A stretch of 64,000 nt of DNA from Corythucha ciliata (GCA_038030265.1 CM075939.1:54355253-54419252); one strand, 5' to 3'; shown: positions 1-10,843, counted from the first letter of the stretch. Numbers and translations: made by a program. The notes: a model not told the origin generated them from the letters alone.

Positions 1-1147
1 GCATGACAAATATTTTGGGGGCAGGATCCACCAAACAATCGTGAAAGATTGCACCGAGGGTGCGGTACAGTATCCGTCTCGACCTCAGACCTTCAGCTAG
101 CTGAGCTGTTCGGTCCTGGTCTCACCGTTTTCTTCTGAAAATATTTGAGTTTACGTTTTTTTCTTAAATATGGCTCATAACGTCATAACCTATGTATAAC
201 TCATCTACTTTGCCGCAGTTTCCAATTTGACCGACACAAAGCGAGCTATAATTCTCACAAATAACCACGTCTCGCGTCCAATATGTTTCTGCGAATGAAG
301 TATATCAGACTTCTCCCCCCCCCCTCATCATCACTCCCACAGTTAATTTTCGCTTCCTTTAAAATAAGTTGAAATAGCTCCCTTTAATGTTTCCCACAAA
401 TTTCCTAAATGTTCCTCCGAAATAATAATTTTGACTTGTGCTTTTAAGTTCTTAATTTACCACACTTTCGAGCCCCGCCAACTGAACTGGAATTGCGCTA
501 AAGTGGCACATGGCTCTTCAACCCCCCCTCACCCCCACCATATCACTTTTACTCCTCCCAATTTGATCTTTCAACGTTTGTTGTATCCTCGCGCTAGAAT
601 TAAAGTTATATGTACATGTTATTTTATTCACCAATATGAATGCCCGCGAAGGAAATTTATTTGTAGATGACAGGCTTGAAGTGGCTCTATTGAACATGTA
701 AAAAGGTGAGCACTTCATTATGTTGACGTGCTCCTTTTATAATGGCGGGAGGGTGTCTTTTACGCATTTCCTGGCTTTTCTTTCGTTACAAGTAATGTAG
801 GTAATTCTTTTGAATTATTGATTCTATTTTATTGTAATAATTACATTTTTACATTTTTCTACGCTGCTAATACTATGACACAGGACGAGTACGGAAATAA
901 GCAGCATTTACTCCCTCCAATCATAATCTATGTACTGAGGTAAAGTGCATTTCATTTACTCCAAAGGTTTTTCTGAAAGTCCGTGACTTTTAATTGGTCC
1001 ACTTGCCAAAAATACACTGTTAATAAACTCTTGCGATCTATTTTAACGGTGATTATAAGACTTCGTGTAGTTGTTACTTTTGAGAGAGGTCCTTGAGTTT
1101 GAAAATTACCCCTTCCAAAAATACTGTCAAAAGAACAATTTTGCTTC
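1..1147. other. 3' flank of receptor gene, no gene seen
   Basis: A/T-rich, no coding signal that survives inspection. Around 41-80 there is a short phrase (ttgcaccgagggtgcggt) that recurs at 17436-17453, so this edge carries a dispersed repeat. C-runs occur near 307-316 and 521-527. The open frame at 952-1230 on the minus strand was tested as a receptor exon and does not fit. Confidence 0.6.
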
Positions 1148-1153
1148 TTTATT
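1148..1153 (-). terminator. Polyadenylation signal AATAAA for receptor gene
   Basis: AATAAA on the minus strand about 150 bases past the receptor stop codon. It is the nearest canonical hexamer downstream; cleavage site not determined. Confidence 0.4.
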
Positions 1154-1302
1154 GTGTTTGTGCGCATGACTTGAGAGCCGATCTCAGCTGTCAACAATGT
1201 ATCATAAATCGTGATTACCTTAGAGACCAAGGGACCAAGGTAAGGCGTATTTTCTTACCTATGTTTTACAGTTTCTCCAAAATGTCCAAATTTTTGATAA
1301 TT

Positions 1303-2548
1303 TTATGCTGCCATTTGGTACAAAAGCACAACGTATGTAATCACACACCCGAACATCTAAAAGACCCGAGAAATAAGAAATGGTCATAATTGGTTATTTA
1401 CGTCCTGAGTGGATTATTTTACTGGAACTTGCCTTCATAAGGAAGGATTTATCCAGATGAAAAATATTCTTGACAGAGAGGTTGAATTTACAGGAGCGCC
1501 GAGCGTAAAACAGCAACTTTTCCTGAGTAATAATTTTAACAACTCTTGAGCACATTAGTTAAACTGGAGAAATTGAAATACTCACGTTGTGGATTTTTTT
1601 CGAGCTAAAAAAAATACATTCCTCCAATTTCCCCAAGAAGATCTCAACCTGCGTCAATTTTGGCAATTTTTTACATCTGGCTGGGTATCTTTTTTGTTTT
1701 GTTTTTTTCATTACCTGACGGTTGAAATCCTCAAGCGTTTCCACTAGCCAAAGGATGTTAGCAACATTCCAAAGAAGCATAAGCATTTTTCCTACATTCC
1801 AACCCCTATCAGCTTCTAAAGCCCCGATTTGATCGTACACAACTATAATCATATGCGAACACATTCGAACCACGTCGAACAGTAAAAACGGAACGTACAA
1901 CGCTGCGGATCGATTTAGAAAATCCATTGACGTATCGTAAGCGTTGAAATACCATCCGGGAACGTGATTTAAACTTTTTAAATTTGAAGTTCCATTCAAT
2001 TTTTGATTCGCATCCCCGAGTAATTTGGTCGCCAGACGGAATAATAACGCGAATTGGAAGTACATAACTCCAGAGTTAACGATGCAACAAATGTGGGTGA
2101 CAAATTTTACCACGTCGTCTATGGTATCGATCGGTATAGCGTGTAAAACTATTGAAATAAACGTGACTAGGGCGACTATTAACCAAATGGCGATTTCAAG
2201 TTCAATTTTTCTGGACCCTGGCAACTCATTTAGAAGATCAAGAAAGTTGTTTGACTGAAAACTGAGACAAAATGTGGTAAAATTTGAGATAGTGTAGCCC
2301 AGCCAGAAAAAACTGTACAGCCAACCCAGATCCAACAGAAAGTCACTGCTCAAAACGTAAATATGGATTGCGACAAATACCACTTTGTAGGCGATGTAAA
2401 GTTTGGGCCACTTTTTGATGCGAGTGTTGGAAAGAAATACGGAAATGAGACGAATAACTTGACTGAACGCCATCCTAAAATCCTCTACTTTGCGGGTAGC
2501 GACGGTGGATCGATGTGGGCTCACCCCATTAGGAAAAACGAAGCTCAA
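1303..2548 (-). CDS. Insect-type gustatory/odorant receptor, three exons
   Basis: Predicted chemoreceptor of the arthropod Gr/7tm_7 family, a seven-pass plasma-membrane ligand-gated channel of sensory neurons. Exon 1 is 2548-1586 (321 codons), exon 2 is 1468-1433 (36 nt), exon 3 is 1356-1303 ending in TAA; all junctions are phase 0, giving about 350 residues. Hydrophobic segments lie near residues 51-72, 76-97, 119-139, 147-172, 215-238 and 251-270, and the seventh is in exon 3. Exon 3 encodes TYVVLLYQM, matching the family signature TYhhhhhQF at the end of TM7. Exon 2 encodes NIFHLDKSFLMK, matching the usual segment before TM7. Intron 1 (1585-1469) is GT-AG with donor GTGAGT. Intron 2 (1432-1357) has a GC donor in perfect GC-AG consensus (AAG/GCAAGT) and a long pyrimidine tract before its AG. 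Short phase-0 exons at the 3' end are known for this family. The acceptor of exon 2 (caag) is the weakest point. No frameshift or stop is seen. Start chosen at the first ATG; the length is slightly short for the family. Subfamily and ligand cannot be told. Confidence 0.8.
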
Positions 2549-2860
2549 TTGGGCGTTAAAAACTCTCTAAAATGATTACAACCTAGTTCTAAATTATATT
2601 CGCTAACGTTAGAAAAAATGGAAAATGACAGTTTGAAGGTTCAGTCCCAGCAACGAGACTATTTCACCTAATCAGTGAAATTGGAATTTGAAGAGGTAAA
2701 TCTTGTAGATTCTTGCCACCGGCGTATAACCAATGCCCCCTCACAATGCGGTCCCATACACAGTGCTGAATTAAGAAATGCAGTAACACGAGAAAACGAT
2801 AATTCGCGGTTACTGCGGAGTCAATACATCATAATCGTGCCAAAAGATGAGGAAAACCTC
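2549..2860. other. Upstream flank of receptor gene
   Basis: Would hold the promoter and 5' UTR of the receptor gene on the minus strand. I see no convincing TATA box or initiator, and no other gene. Confidence 0.4.
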
Positions 2861-3390
2861 TAATTCAATGCCACAATTCGATAAATGGCGGCTAAAACTG
2901 AGAATAACGCTAATTTTACGACACAAAATCATCAAAAAGCCGATTCTTGGCTTCTGATGGAAGACATTTCAAGACCACATTATGAGTCAAGCGCTAATTC
3001 ATCTCTATAAAAATAAAATAAAGAAACCCCTGTTTTGTTGCTCAAACAGGGAAAAAGGTGCTAATTCGCGGCTGAAATGAAGATAAAGCGCTGACTCTCG
3101 GCTGAAATAGATAAAGCAAATTTGAGCCCCGAAAATTAAGACGAAGCGCTAATTTCTCGGCTAAAATGAATAAAACCAGTTTTAGCTAAAGTGAGAAAAA
3201 GCGTGAGTTTGTGTCTTATAAAATAAGAATCACTTAATTTGGTGTTTTCTAACGCAATTTCAAGGACAAAATGTGGGGAAGGGGCTGCCAATTCAAGGCG
3301 TTTAGAGACTTTTCTGCGGCTAACATTAAGGGAAAAAGGCTAACTCGCAGCTTAGCTTGACAAAAAAGGTTATTCGCGGTAAAACCGGCG
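2860..3390 (-). repeat. F1 phrase-repeat array, reverse orientation
   Basis: Degenerate tandem phrase of about 25-35 bases. In the other orientation it reads roughly gcgaattagcgctttttctc followed by aattttagc. Here it appears as its complement (ggctaaaatgagaaaaagcgctaattc style), with irregular spacing and heavy drift. No coding potential. Confidence 0.75.
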
Positions 3391-3519
3391 AGATTTCTAA
3401 ACCCACCCTAGGCTTTTAGGATTACTGGGCTTGAAGCCCCTGGATATTGAAGTCAGGGGTCAGGATGCCAGGGAGGCCTAAATCGGGTCAGGCAGGGCCA
3501 ATGGGACTGGGAAGGTGAA

Positions 3520-4385
3520 CTAAATAGAGTATCCCCGTCCTCGGTACTTAGGCCGGATCACGTGGTTAAAAGGAACGACCAAAATCACAACCAACGATGG
3601 ATCCCGGGTCATGGAGGATGGCAGCGAAATGAAAAAGCAAACGAGTTGGCCAAGCTTGGCGCGGACCAGCCTGTAATAGGGCCTGAACCATATATGTGGG
3701 CATTGCCCGAAGGGTGGTCCTGAGGGAGATAAGGGCCTGGGCCAGCGACCAAGCTCTGAGGAGATGCTGGACTTGACCCGGGTGCCGGCAAGCAAAACTG
3801 GGAATCGATGAGGAAGACCAGGAAGCAACAGCATGGTTGCTGGGACTGACGCGGCTAACGATTAGGCGGATAGTAGGGATGTATACAGGACATTACTCTC
3901 TTAAGGGGGAGTTGCACATGTGTTTCCCCAACCCCCCTCCAATCATACCTCGCCTACTCCGCGTTACGGAAATTACCGCCGTATTTCTGCACCAATCTTG
4001 GACTTAAAGGGCTCGTTTAAATCTTCAGGAAATTCCGGACAACCGTACGATCTTCCTTTTTCATATTTTATCCCTAAAATAACTGTAAAACGCACATAAA
4101 CTTTTACCTTGAAAATCCATACTCTTTCGAGGACTTATTTAGGAAAGCTAGATCGTACGCTTGTGCGGAATTTCCTGAAGATTTAAATGAGCCCTTGAAG
4201 TCCGCGATTGGTGCAGAAATACGCCGGTAATTTCCGTAACGCGCAATAGGCAAGGTATGATTGGAGGGGGGTCGAGGAAACACATGTACAACTCCCCCTT
4301 AACAGGCACCTGTCCATCATGGGGGCACTATAGGAGAACCCGACTGCGATAGATGTGGGGAGGCTGAGGAAACCTCGTTCTTTCG
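3520..4385 (+). pseudogene. Non-LTR retrotransposon RNase H/C-terminal relic, split by a MITE
   Basis: Decayed 3' end of an I/R1-like ORF2, related to the fuller copy at 10932-14196. Around 3601-3700 the plus strand encodes WIPGHGGWQRNEKANELAK, the last RNase H motif (WIPGH...NEKAD). Around 3820-3900 it encodes the conserved RRIVGMYTGHYSL stretch. The frame is then interrupted by the inverted-repeat element at 3905-4298 and resumes at 4303 with the segment leading to the CxxC...H...C zinc motif (DCDRCGEAEETS, about 4335-4375, in another frame). In-frame stops and frameshifts make it non-functional. The open frames on the minus strand here are antisense shadows. Confidence 0.8.
3905..4298. mobile_element. 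394-bp MITE, piggyBac-like, TTAA target duplication
   Basis: Two arms of about 155 bases in inverted orientation (3905-4060 and 4140-4298) around a short AT-rich loop. Ends read GGGGGAGTTGCACATGTG and CACATGTACAACTCCCCC, flanked by TTAA at 3901-3904 and 4299-4302. A TTAA duplication is the hallmark of piggyBac-type transposition. Removing the element plus one TTAA rejoins the interrupted retrotransposon reading frame exactly, which proves insertion into that relic. No transposase inside. Confidence 0.85.
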
Positions 4386-4439
4386 GAAAAACTCCGGGTT
4401 TTCCAAAATGTTTGCCACAAATTAGCATTTTTTGTTTAC

Positions 4440-6850
4440 CATACGCTACGAATTAATTAATTAGAAGTTTTTATTTTCACATATAGCCATAAATTGGCGC
4501 TTTTTCTCGATTTTAGTAGCGTACTAGCAGTCCTAAACCGTGAATTCGCGAACTTTCTCAATTTTGACCACAAATTGGCGTTTTCCTTATTTTTAGCTGT
4601 GAAATTGCCATTTCTTCCAGTTTTGGTAGGGAATGAGCAGTTTTTCCTACTTTGAGCTGAAAGTGAACGATTTTCATTCATGCCGTGCTTTTTGCGTGTT
4701 TTTCTATATTAGCCGCGTTTTTCTACATTTTAAGCCCGCACTGGCATATTTTTCCATTAATTTTTGTTATGGATTAGCGTACTTTCAGTTTTACCCTCGA
4801 ACGGAATCTACGCATTTGCGTTTATTCAATTTTAGCCATGATTTAGTGATTTTCCTTAATTTTAATAGCCGGGGGATACCGCTATTTCTCAATTTCAGCT
4901 GCGCAGTAGCGTCCCTTGTGTTTATTTGTTTAGCCACGACGAATGGGTGTTTCCCTCAATTTTAGCTACAGATTACCCATTTCTTGCAGCGAATAGGCAT
5001 ATTTCTTAATTTTAGCAGAAAATTGGAGTTTTTTCTTAATTTCAGTCTCGCTATTTGGTGATTTTTTCAATTTTTACCGCGTTTTTTGGTTTATTATTCA
5101 TGCTGAATAATATACCTACGTTTTCGGCCAGGAAAAAATGTTTATAACCCACTCTCAAACTTTTTCTGTGTACATTTTAACATGTCTAGATTCAATCTCT
5201 GGAATGTCCGTCCGCCGAACGCCGTCCGGGCCACATCTTCCCCTAGGAAACGCTCGAAACATAAACTCCACATGGGATCTAGTTGGTCCTAACATTCGAT
5301 CAATTTGATCAACTAACTCCCTGGGATTTTACGGGCCGAAAAGCGGGTCCAAAATGGGGATTTTCAAAGGTTTTGAGGTCATAGGTGTGTGGGGTGTCGA
5401 TTTTCGTGTAATTTCAAGCCGGATCTGGCTACATGCAAGAATAATAAACCCATGTGTAAAATTTGCAGCGTTTTTTTTTTGCGCAATGGATCAGCGCTGT
5501 TTTTTCTGTAAACTTTATGATGCTACAGATTTGCATAAATTCGCAATTTTAGCCTTGAATTAGAGATTTTATTCATTTTTATTTGCGAGTTAACGTTTTT
5601 CCTTAACTTTATCCGCGTATTAGCTCTACATTTTAAGCCCGCACTGGCATATTTTTCCATTAATTTTTGTTATGGATTAGCGTACTTTCAGTTTTACCCT
5701 CGAACGGAATCTACGCATTTGCGTTTATTCAATTTTAGCCATGATTTAGTGATTTTCCTTAATTTTAATAGCCGGGGGATAGCGCTATTTCTCAATTTCA
5801 GCTGCGCAGTAGCGTCCCTTGTGTTTATTTGTTTAGCCACGACGAATGGGTGTTTCCCTCAATTTTAGCTACAGATTACCCATTTCTTGCAGCGAATAGG
5901 CATATTTCTTAATTTTAGCAGAAAATTGGAGTTTTTTCTTAATTTCAGTCTCGCTATTTGGTGATTTTTTCAATTTTTACCGCGTTTTTTGCTTTATTAT
6001 TCATGCTGAATAATATACCTACGTTTTCGGCCAGGAAAATATGTTTATAACTCACTCTAAAACTTTTTCTGAGTACGTTTTAACATGTCTAGATTCCATC
6101 TCTGGAATGTCCGTCCGCCGAACGCCGTCCGGGCCACATCTCCCCCTAGGAAACGCTCGAAAAAACACGTTCTTTCGCACATAAACTCCACTTGGGATCT
6201 AGTTGGTCCTAACATTCGATCAATTTGATCAACTAACTCCCTGGGATTTTACGGGCCGAAAGCGGGTCCAAAATGGGGATTTTCAAAGGTTTTGAGGTCA
6301 TAGGTGTGTGGGGTGTCGATTTTCGTGTAATTTCAAGCCGGATCTGGCTACATGCAAGAATAATAAACCCATGTGTAAAATTTGCAGTGTTTTTTTGCGC
6401 AATGGATCAGCGCTGTTTTTTCTGTGCTACAGAAAATTGATGCTACAGATTTGCATAAATTCGCAATTTTAGCCTTGAATTAAAGATTTTATTCATGAGT
6501 TAACGTTTTTCCTTAACTACATCCGCGAATTAGCGATTTTTCTCAATTTCACCTGTGAAATAGCGTATTTATCTACTTTTTTACGATTTTTTCGCTATTT
6601 CAGTTGTGAATTTGCTAATACTACCCGCGATTTTTTTTCACTTGTACAGCCTTGAATTAGTAGCCATGGGCTTGACCCAAAAACAACACTTTTGCGTTGA
6701 TTTCTACCTTAGAATGGCCTCCATACACCGTTAATCAGCGGGGTTTTCTCTATTTTGGTCTGGAAGTTGCATCGAGAGACCACGAATCAGCTCTTTTTCG
6801 CAGTTATAGCAACGAATACTAACACTTTTTCCGAAGTTTTTGCCGCTTCA
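4440..6850 (+). repeat. F1 phrase-repeat array, forward, with a ~0.9-kb tandem duplication
   Basis: Forward-orientation F1 phrases (attagcgatttttctcaatt type) fill this block. A unit of about 903 bp is duplicated head to tail: 4723-5625 and 5626-about 6534. The copies differ by few substitutions and by small indels, for example an extra ~20 bases near 6160-6180. Each unit also contains about 300 bp of non-phrase sequence (about 5157-5470 and 6060-6370). Open frames here are chance. Confidence 0.8.
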
Positions 6851-7210
6851 ACAAGTTGCAAATTATGCCGATCTTCAGCACGTTATGCGCTTATAAGGAC
6901 CTAAGTACCTTGGGACGGTGTATTGCGGTGTCAGATAGACTGAAATACGTAGCCGAATCGCTGTCCAACCTTTTAACATACCTACATCTATACATAATAG
7001 AACCTAAGAATCCTCATTTTTCCGTATTTAAACTTCGGGGGGGGGGTATAGATAAATAGGGGGCTCGGGGCGCTCCGTCCCTCTAGTCACTACCTCGGTA
7101 CGCTACCGGTTCTTTGGTAATTGTAAATTGTTTAAAGATGAGAGCCACCAGCTGGTGAGAGGCCACCAGGGAGCACGACCGAGGCAAGAGCAAATGTGTA
7201 AAAGGGGTGG
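6850..7210. other. Unclassified spacer with G run
   Basis: No gene. G-run at about 7038-7046. The phrase 'cggtacgctacc' near 7096-7107 resembles 'cgggacgctactgatc' near 49628, so this may be a boundary shared by F1 blocks. Confidence 0.4.
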
Positions 7211-7565
7211 GTTTAGAAATCTCTCGTAAAATCGAGAAAATACGCCAATTCGCAGTTTCTGGGGACAACTTCATGGCTATAGGTGAGTAAAAACGCAAAT
7301 TCAATGGCTAGAAGTGGAGGAAATCCGTTAATTCGCGGGTAAAATTTATAAAAAACACTAATACACTGTTAAAATTGAGATTAAACGCTAGATAGTTCAC
7401 TGCGCTGATTATCTTTCGGCGAAAATTGTATAAAACGTCAATTCGTTGCTAGGATTGAAAATAAATCCACCAATCCATTGTTTCTCGATTCAATTTCATT
7501 ACCGAATTTCGAAAAATCTCCAATTTGCGCCAAATCACGACTAAAATGTATAAAAAGTGGGCATA
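7210..7565 (-). repeat. F1 phrase-repeat array, reverse orientation
   Basis: Complement-orientation F1 phrases, including the longer variant 'cgccaattcgcagtttctgg', also found near 25470 as 'caccaactcgcggtttccgg'. It ends at the BEL target site. Confidence 0.7.
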
Positions 7566-7570
7566 CACAG

Positions 7571-7674
7571 TGTTTCGACTCGTAACAGAAACGCGTTAAA
7601 TTCGTTCGAATCAACAATTATATTATTTTATTATGTAGGAACACATGTGTATGTGATGGTCCAGGGTTCAAACA
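7571..7674 (-). repeat. BEL 3' LTR (104 bp)
   Basis: Begins TGTTTCGACTCG and ends GGTTCAAACA on the plus strand; identical to 10740-10843 by eye. Very short for the BEL superfamily. Confidence 0.9.
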
Positions 7675-7689
7675 TCTTCCCCGGGCGTC

Positions 7690-8475
7690 TTAAGTTTCAG
7701 GTAGAAGGCAAAGTCGGCGAACTGGCCGCTGTATGATGCTGGAGGAAGTTTTCACGTCGGCTACACGAGGTATACCGTCAATTCCAGGATAGACCTTAAC
7801 GATGACACCTCTGTCCCATTGAAGAGGGGGAGCATTTTCTTCCACGACGAGTACCTCATCCCCAATATTAGCTAATTTTGAAGGTGTATTCCACCTTCTT
7901 GTAGAGATTCTAGTCGCCATCTTTTCCAAAATTGTTGCATTGTGTTCTTGATGAATCGCCATTTCGAGGTCAGAGTAGACCGATCGTCAAAATTTGGCTC
8001 GGTCGGCAAATTGGTCAACGGACGTTGAACCAAAAAATGGGCTGGAGTTAAGACCGACAAATCTATTGGAGAATTCGAAATTACAGTCATAGGGCGAGAG
8101 TTAAGAACAGCTTCTACTTGAACCGAAATAGTTTGAAAGGTTTCCATTGTTCCATCCGAAGGTTTCAAGCCACGAGATGCTGAATCGGCAGGATTCTCTT
8201 CCGACGCTATGTGGTACCAGTGACTTGCAGGGACGTTTGACAGGATGTCTGCAACTCGATTACCGACGAAAACTTTCCACACAGGTGGCGGATTTGCAGT
8301 AATCCACGATAGAGCTATCATAGAGTCACTGAAAGCAAGCACGTGCTCTGGATCGAGTCGAGGAATGAGTGGTAAAAACTTCTTAATCGTTCTTCCCAGA
8401 AGTTGAGCGGCACAAAGTTCCAGACGTGGCACAGTGACTGGTTTCACTGGTGCGATACGAGCTTTTGCTGTGCTG
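7690..8475 (-). pseudogene. BEL RNase H fused to integrase C-terminus
   Basis: Starts in RNase H sequence (PRLELCAAQLLG, then FSDSMIALSWI and ENPADSASRGL, about 8430-8170). Near 8150 it passes in frame straight into the integrase tail (VEAVLNSRP, LTPAHFLVQRPL), so the integrase zinc-binding and D,D,E core are deleted. A one-base frameshift near 7905-7915 separates the last part, which matches the BEL integrase C-terminal module (GDEVLV...PPLQWDRGVI...PGIDGIPRVADVKT). A frameshift near 8460 also breaks the N-terminal side. Confidence 0.8.
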
Positions 8476-8594
8476 CGGTGGTGGAGGCTGGCAGTAATAT
8501 AGTCGTGATGAGGGGGGAGTGACGAGGAAGAGAATTATTAGAATTATTGCTAGTATTGAGCAACGGATGCTTATTGGGTTGGCTACGTGAAGAG

Positions 8595-9326
8595 TCACGA
8601 CGAGGGAAATTTTCGTTGTCGAGTACCTACTGTGGGGTGGAATTTGACTTGCTTCGAAGGGGGTTGTTTGAACGAGCCGGAGATTACCCAGCCGAGTGAG
8701 GTCTTTCTGGCGTTTGGAGAGCCCCTGATCGATTGTATGATCTCTCCTGAATCGATACGATCGAACAGCTCAGAACCAAAGATGATCTCGATGGGAGAAA
8801 AGACATGGTAGAAAGGATCGGCAAATCGAAGGCCATTCAGGTGAGACCATCGTTTACGAGGGAGTGTGAATGACGGTAAGCGAATTGCTGGGAAATCAGC
8901 GAGTACTCTAAACGATATCAAGAGATTGGACAATGATGGATTTTGAAACAGTTAAGCTGACGCTATGCCTACGACTGTTGTACCTGTATTGCCTCCAACC
9001 CCAGCGATTGAACTTCGAAATGGTTCAACTTTTAATGACAATCTTTTGGCACACGACAAAGAAATTAAGTTGGTTTCACTGCCCGTGTCGAGAATAGCGC
9101 GAACTAAGTGCCAGTTTCTACTATCCTGTGAAACTTGTACGGAGACTGTAGGAATTATCGAAACGTCGCGTTCCATGTCTGCTACCGATCGGTTTTTGGG
9201 GGGGTTGACAGGGGACGGTGATCGTGAGCGAAGAGATTGACGCGGAAAATTTTGATTTTCGTTCGGTGTAAGGCGCAGGTCCTGCTTGAAGGGTAGGCGT
9301 CGACTGTATGCTTGGACGAAAAGCAA
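8595..9326 (-). pseudogene. BEL aspartic protease and following linker
   Basis: Retropepsin-type protease. ILDTGSETNLIS gives the catalytic D-T-G (about 9075-9110), followed by the flap region (IAGVGGNTGTTVVG). One in-frame TAA near 8950 interrupts it. The same frame then continues with the BEL-specific segment (LRFADPFYHVF, then KTSLGWVISG) that normally links protease to reverse transcriptase. Homology stops near 8600, where the RT should start. Confidence 0.75.
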
Positions 9327-10705
9327 TTCTCACAAAGATTGTTTACACAAATGAAATTTTTTCGAAGGGGGCCCTCAAAAACTGAAGGCATGAGTACAAA
9401 AAATGATTTTCGTTGCAAAAGAAACAATTCTTTTTACTAGAATTGTTAGAAACAGACGAATTCCTACGAGAGGAACGAAACGAAGAAGAGAACGAACGGA
9501 GGGGCGACGTTGAACGACGGGTGCTTGGAGTGGTGGGTCGATTAGCATGGACCTGAGAAGTTAGCGATGAGGACGACCTTTTCCGAAGTTTTAAAAGATG
9601 ATCCGACAGAAAGGTTAAAATAGATTCAGCTGACGGCAGTTCGTCTTTCGAATCCTGATATTTATCCGAAAAACTGTCTTGTAGATTTTGAGGAAGTGTT
9701 CGAAAAATTTGAAAATACCTACAGCATAACATTTCCCAGGTCCGGAACGTTCATATTTTGAATAGCTTGAACTAAATTTGAAGTGCTGGCCACGAATGTT
9801 TCAAAACTTTCGAGATTTGAATTATGTAACAGGGGTGAGTTCAAGAGGTTTTCGAGGGTAGCAGTGAGCAAACGATATTTGCCTGAATCGTTGTCGAGGA
9901 GGGCCTTGTAGGCGCTGTCGTAGTCCATTGAGGAAGAGCCGTAGTTACTGATCAATTCTAGAGGTCGTCCATCAAGTTTCTTACGAAGAGCAATAAGTTT
10001 CTGTTGCTTGGAGATGGGTCTGCAATGAACGGCATCGTTGAACGCAGAAATGAACTCGGCAAACATTGTTAACTGGCCGTTGAAAACCGGAATTTTCTCT
10101 AGAAGAAATTGGTGCAATTTCAATTCCTTTAAGTGGTCTACGGAATCTTGGTTATTCTTGTTGATAGGGGACTCCGCGTATGTTAAAACGTTGAGGAAAA
10201 AACTCTCTTCGGCATTGCGTTTAGCTTCATTCGCAGCGGAGAGAAGAGATAAACGGAGTTCGTCATCGGATATAAATGGTAAATTTTGAAGAACTTTGTT
10301 TTCGAAAGACGTTGAAAGCTTACGTAGCTCCATTTTCAAAGAGGACGAGAGATGATGAGTGACTGGGTGGTCAAAGGGGAAAGTACGACATCTTTCCGAA
10401 AACATTTCGAATTGGGTTATAACAAGAGTTATTTGGCGATGGACAATTTGTTCGTCCTGTGAAGGGGCTGGAGGATAAACTGGCAACTCGGATTGTTGAT
10501 CGGTTGGGAACGGTGTTATGGAGCGGTTCAGAGGACTTTGTTCGGTGGGATTGTTAATCACTGTAGTGGGACTTGTCTGGGCGAAGGATTCTACGAGCGA
10601 AAAAGATGGAAAAGACTGACCTTCGCGAAGGGTGAGTTCCGAATCACGAGGTTGTTGATTTGTCGGAATTTCTTGACTTCTGCTCCTCGTGACGGTGGGA
10701 GAACG
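9182..10705 (-). pseudogene. BEL gag with zinc knuckles, frameshifted
   Basis: Gag-like capsid protein of the BEL element. The natural start is probably the ATG at about 10703-10705 (MPQQRS); the upstream part of that frame lies in the LTR. The first frame ends at 9719 and the homology continues in a second frame (to 9343) and a third (to about 9182), so two frameshifts, near 9725 and 9400, break it. Near the end are two Cys/His clusters: CFFCNENHFLYSC and LCENCFSSKHTVDAY, typical of BEL gag before the protease. Serine/arginine-rich linker at about 9440-9560. Confidence 0.75.
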
Positions 10706-10739
10706 TTGCTGAGGCATGGTTCCCGGGTTTCGGCACCAA

Positions 10740-10843
10740 TGTTTCGACTCGTAACAGAAACGCGTTAAATTCGTTCGAATCAACAATTATATTATTTTAT
10801 TATGTAGGAACACATGTGTATGTGATGGTCCAGGGTTCAAACA
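10740..10843 (-). repeat. BEL 5' LTR (104 bp)
   Basis: Identical twin of the 7571-7674 copy; followed on the minus strand by the primer-binding-like site and the gag start. Flanked outside by CACAG. Confidence 0.9.

Larger units (their letters stand above)
7571..10843 (-). mobile_element. BEL/Pao LTR retrotransposon, internally deleted, identical LTRs
   Basis: 3.27-kb element on the minus strand bounded by 104-bp LTRs that look identical base for base (7571-7674 and 10740-10843), TG...CA ends, and a 5-bp target duplication CACAG (7566-7570 and 10844-10848). After the 5' LTR comes a primer-binding-like TTGGTGCCGAAACCCGGG, and a purine tract (CGGGGAAGA) precedes the 3' LTR. Domain order is gag, zinc knuckles, aspartic protease, RNase H, integrase C-terminus. 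The whole reverse transcriptase and the integrase zinc finger and catalytic core are absent, so it cannot move by itself. Identical LTRs mean recent insertion, hence probable mobilisation in trans or deletion after arrival. Confidence 0.9.

Noticed and set aside
952..1230. Minus-strand 92-codon frame considered as a receptor exon
   Set aside because: It has no TM7 signature; the exon at 1356-1303 has the signature, phase and acceptor, so this frame is 3' flank.
3520..3834. Minus-strand Pro-rich frame
   Set aside because: It is the antisense of a recognisable RNase H segment on the plus strand.
8587..10768. Plus-strand frames across the BEL element (8587-8811, 8965-9240, 10038-10289, 10493-10768)
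   Set aside because: They are shadows of gag/protease read on the minus strand.
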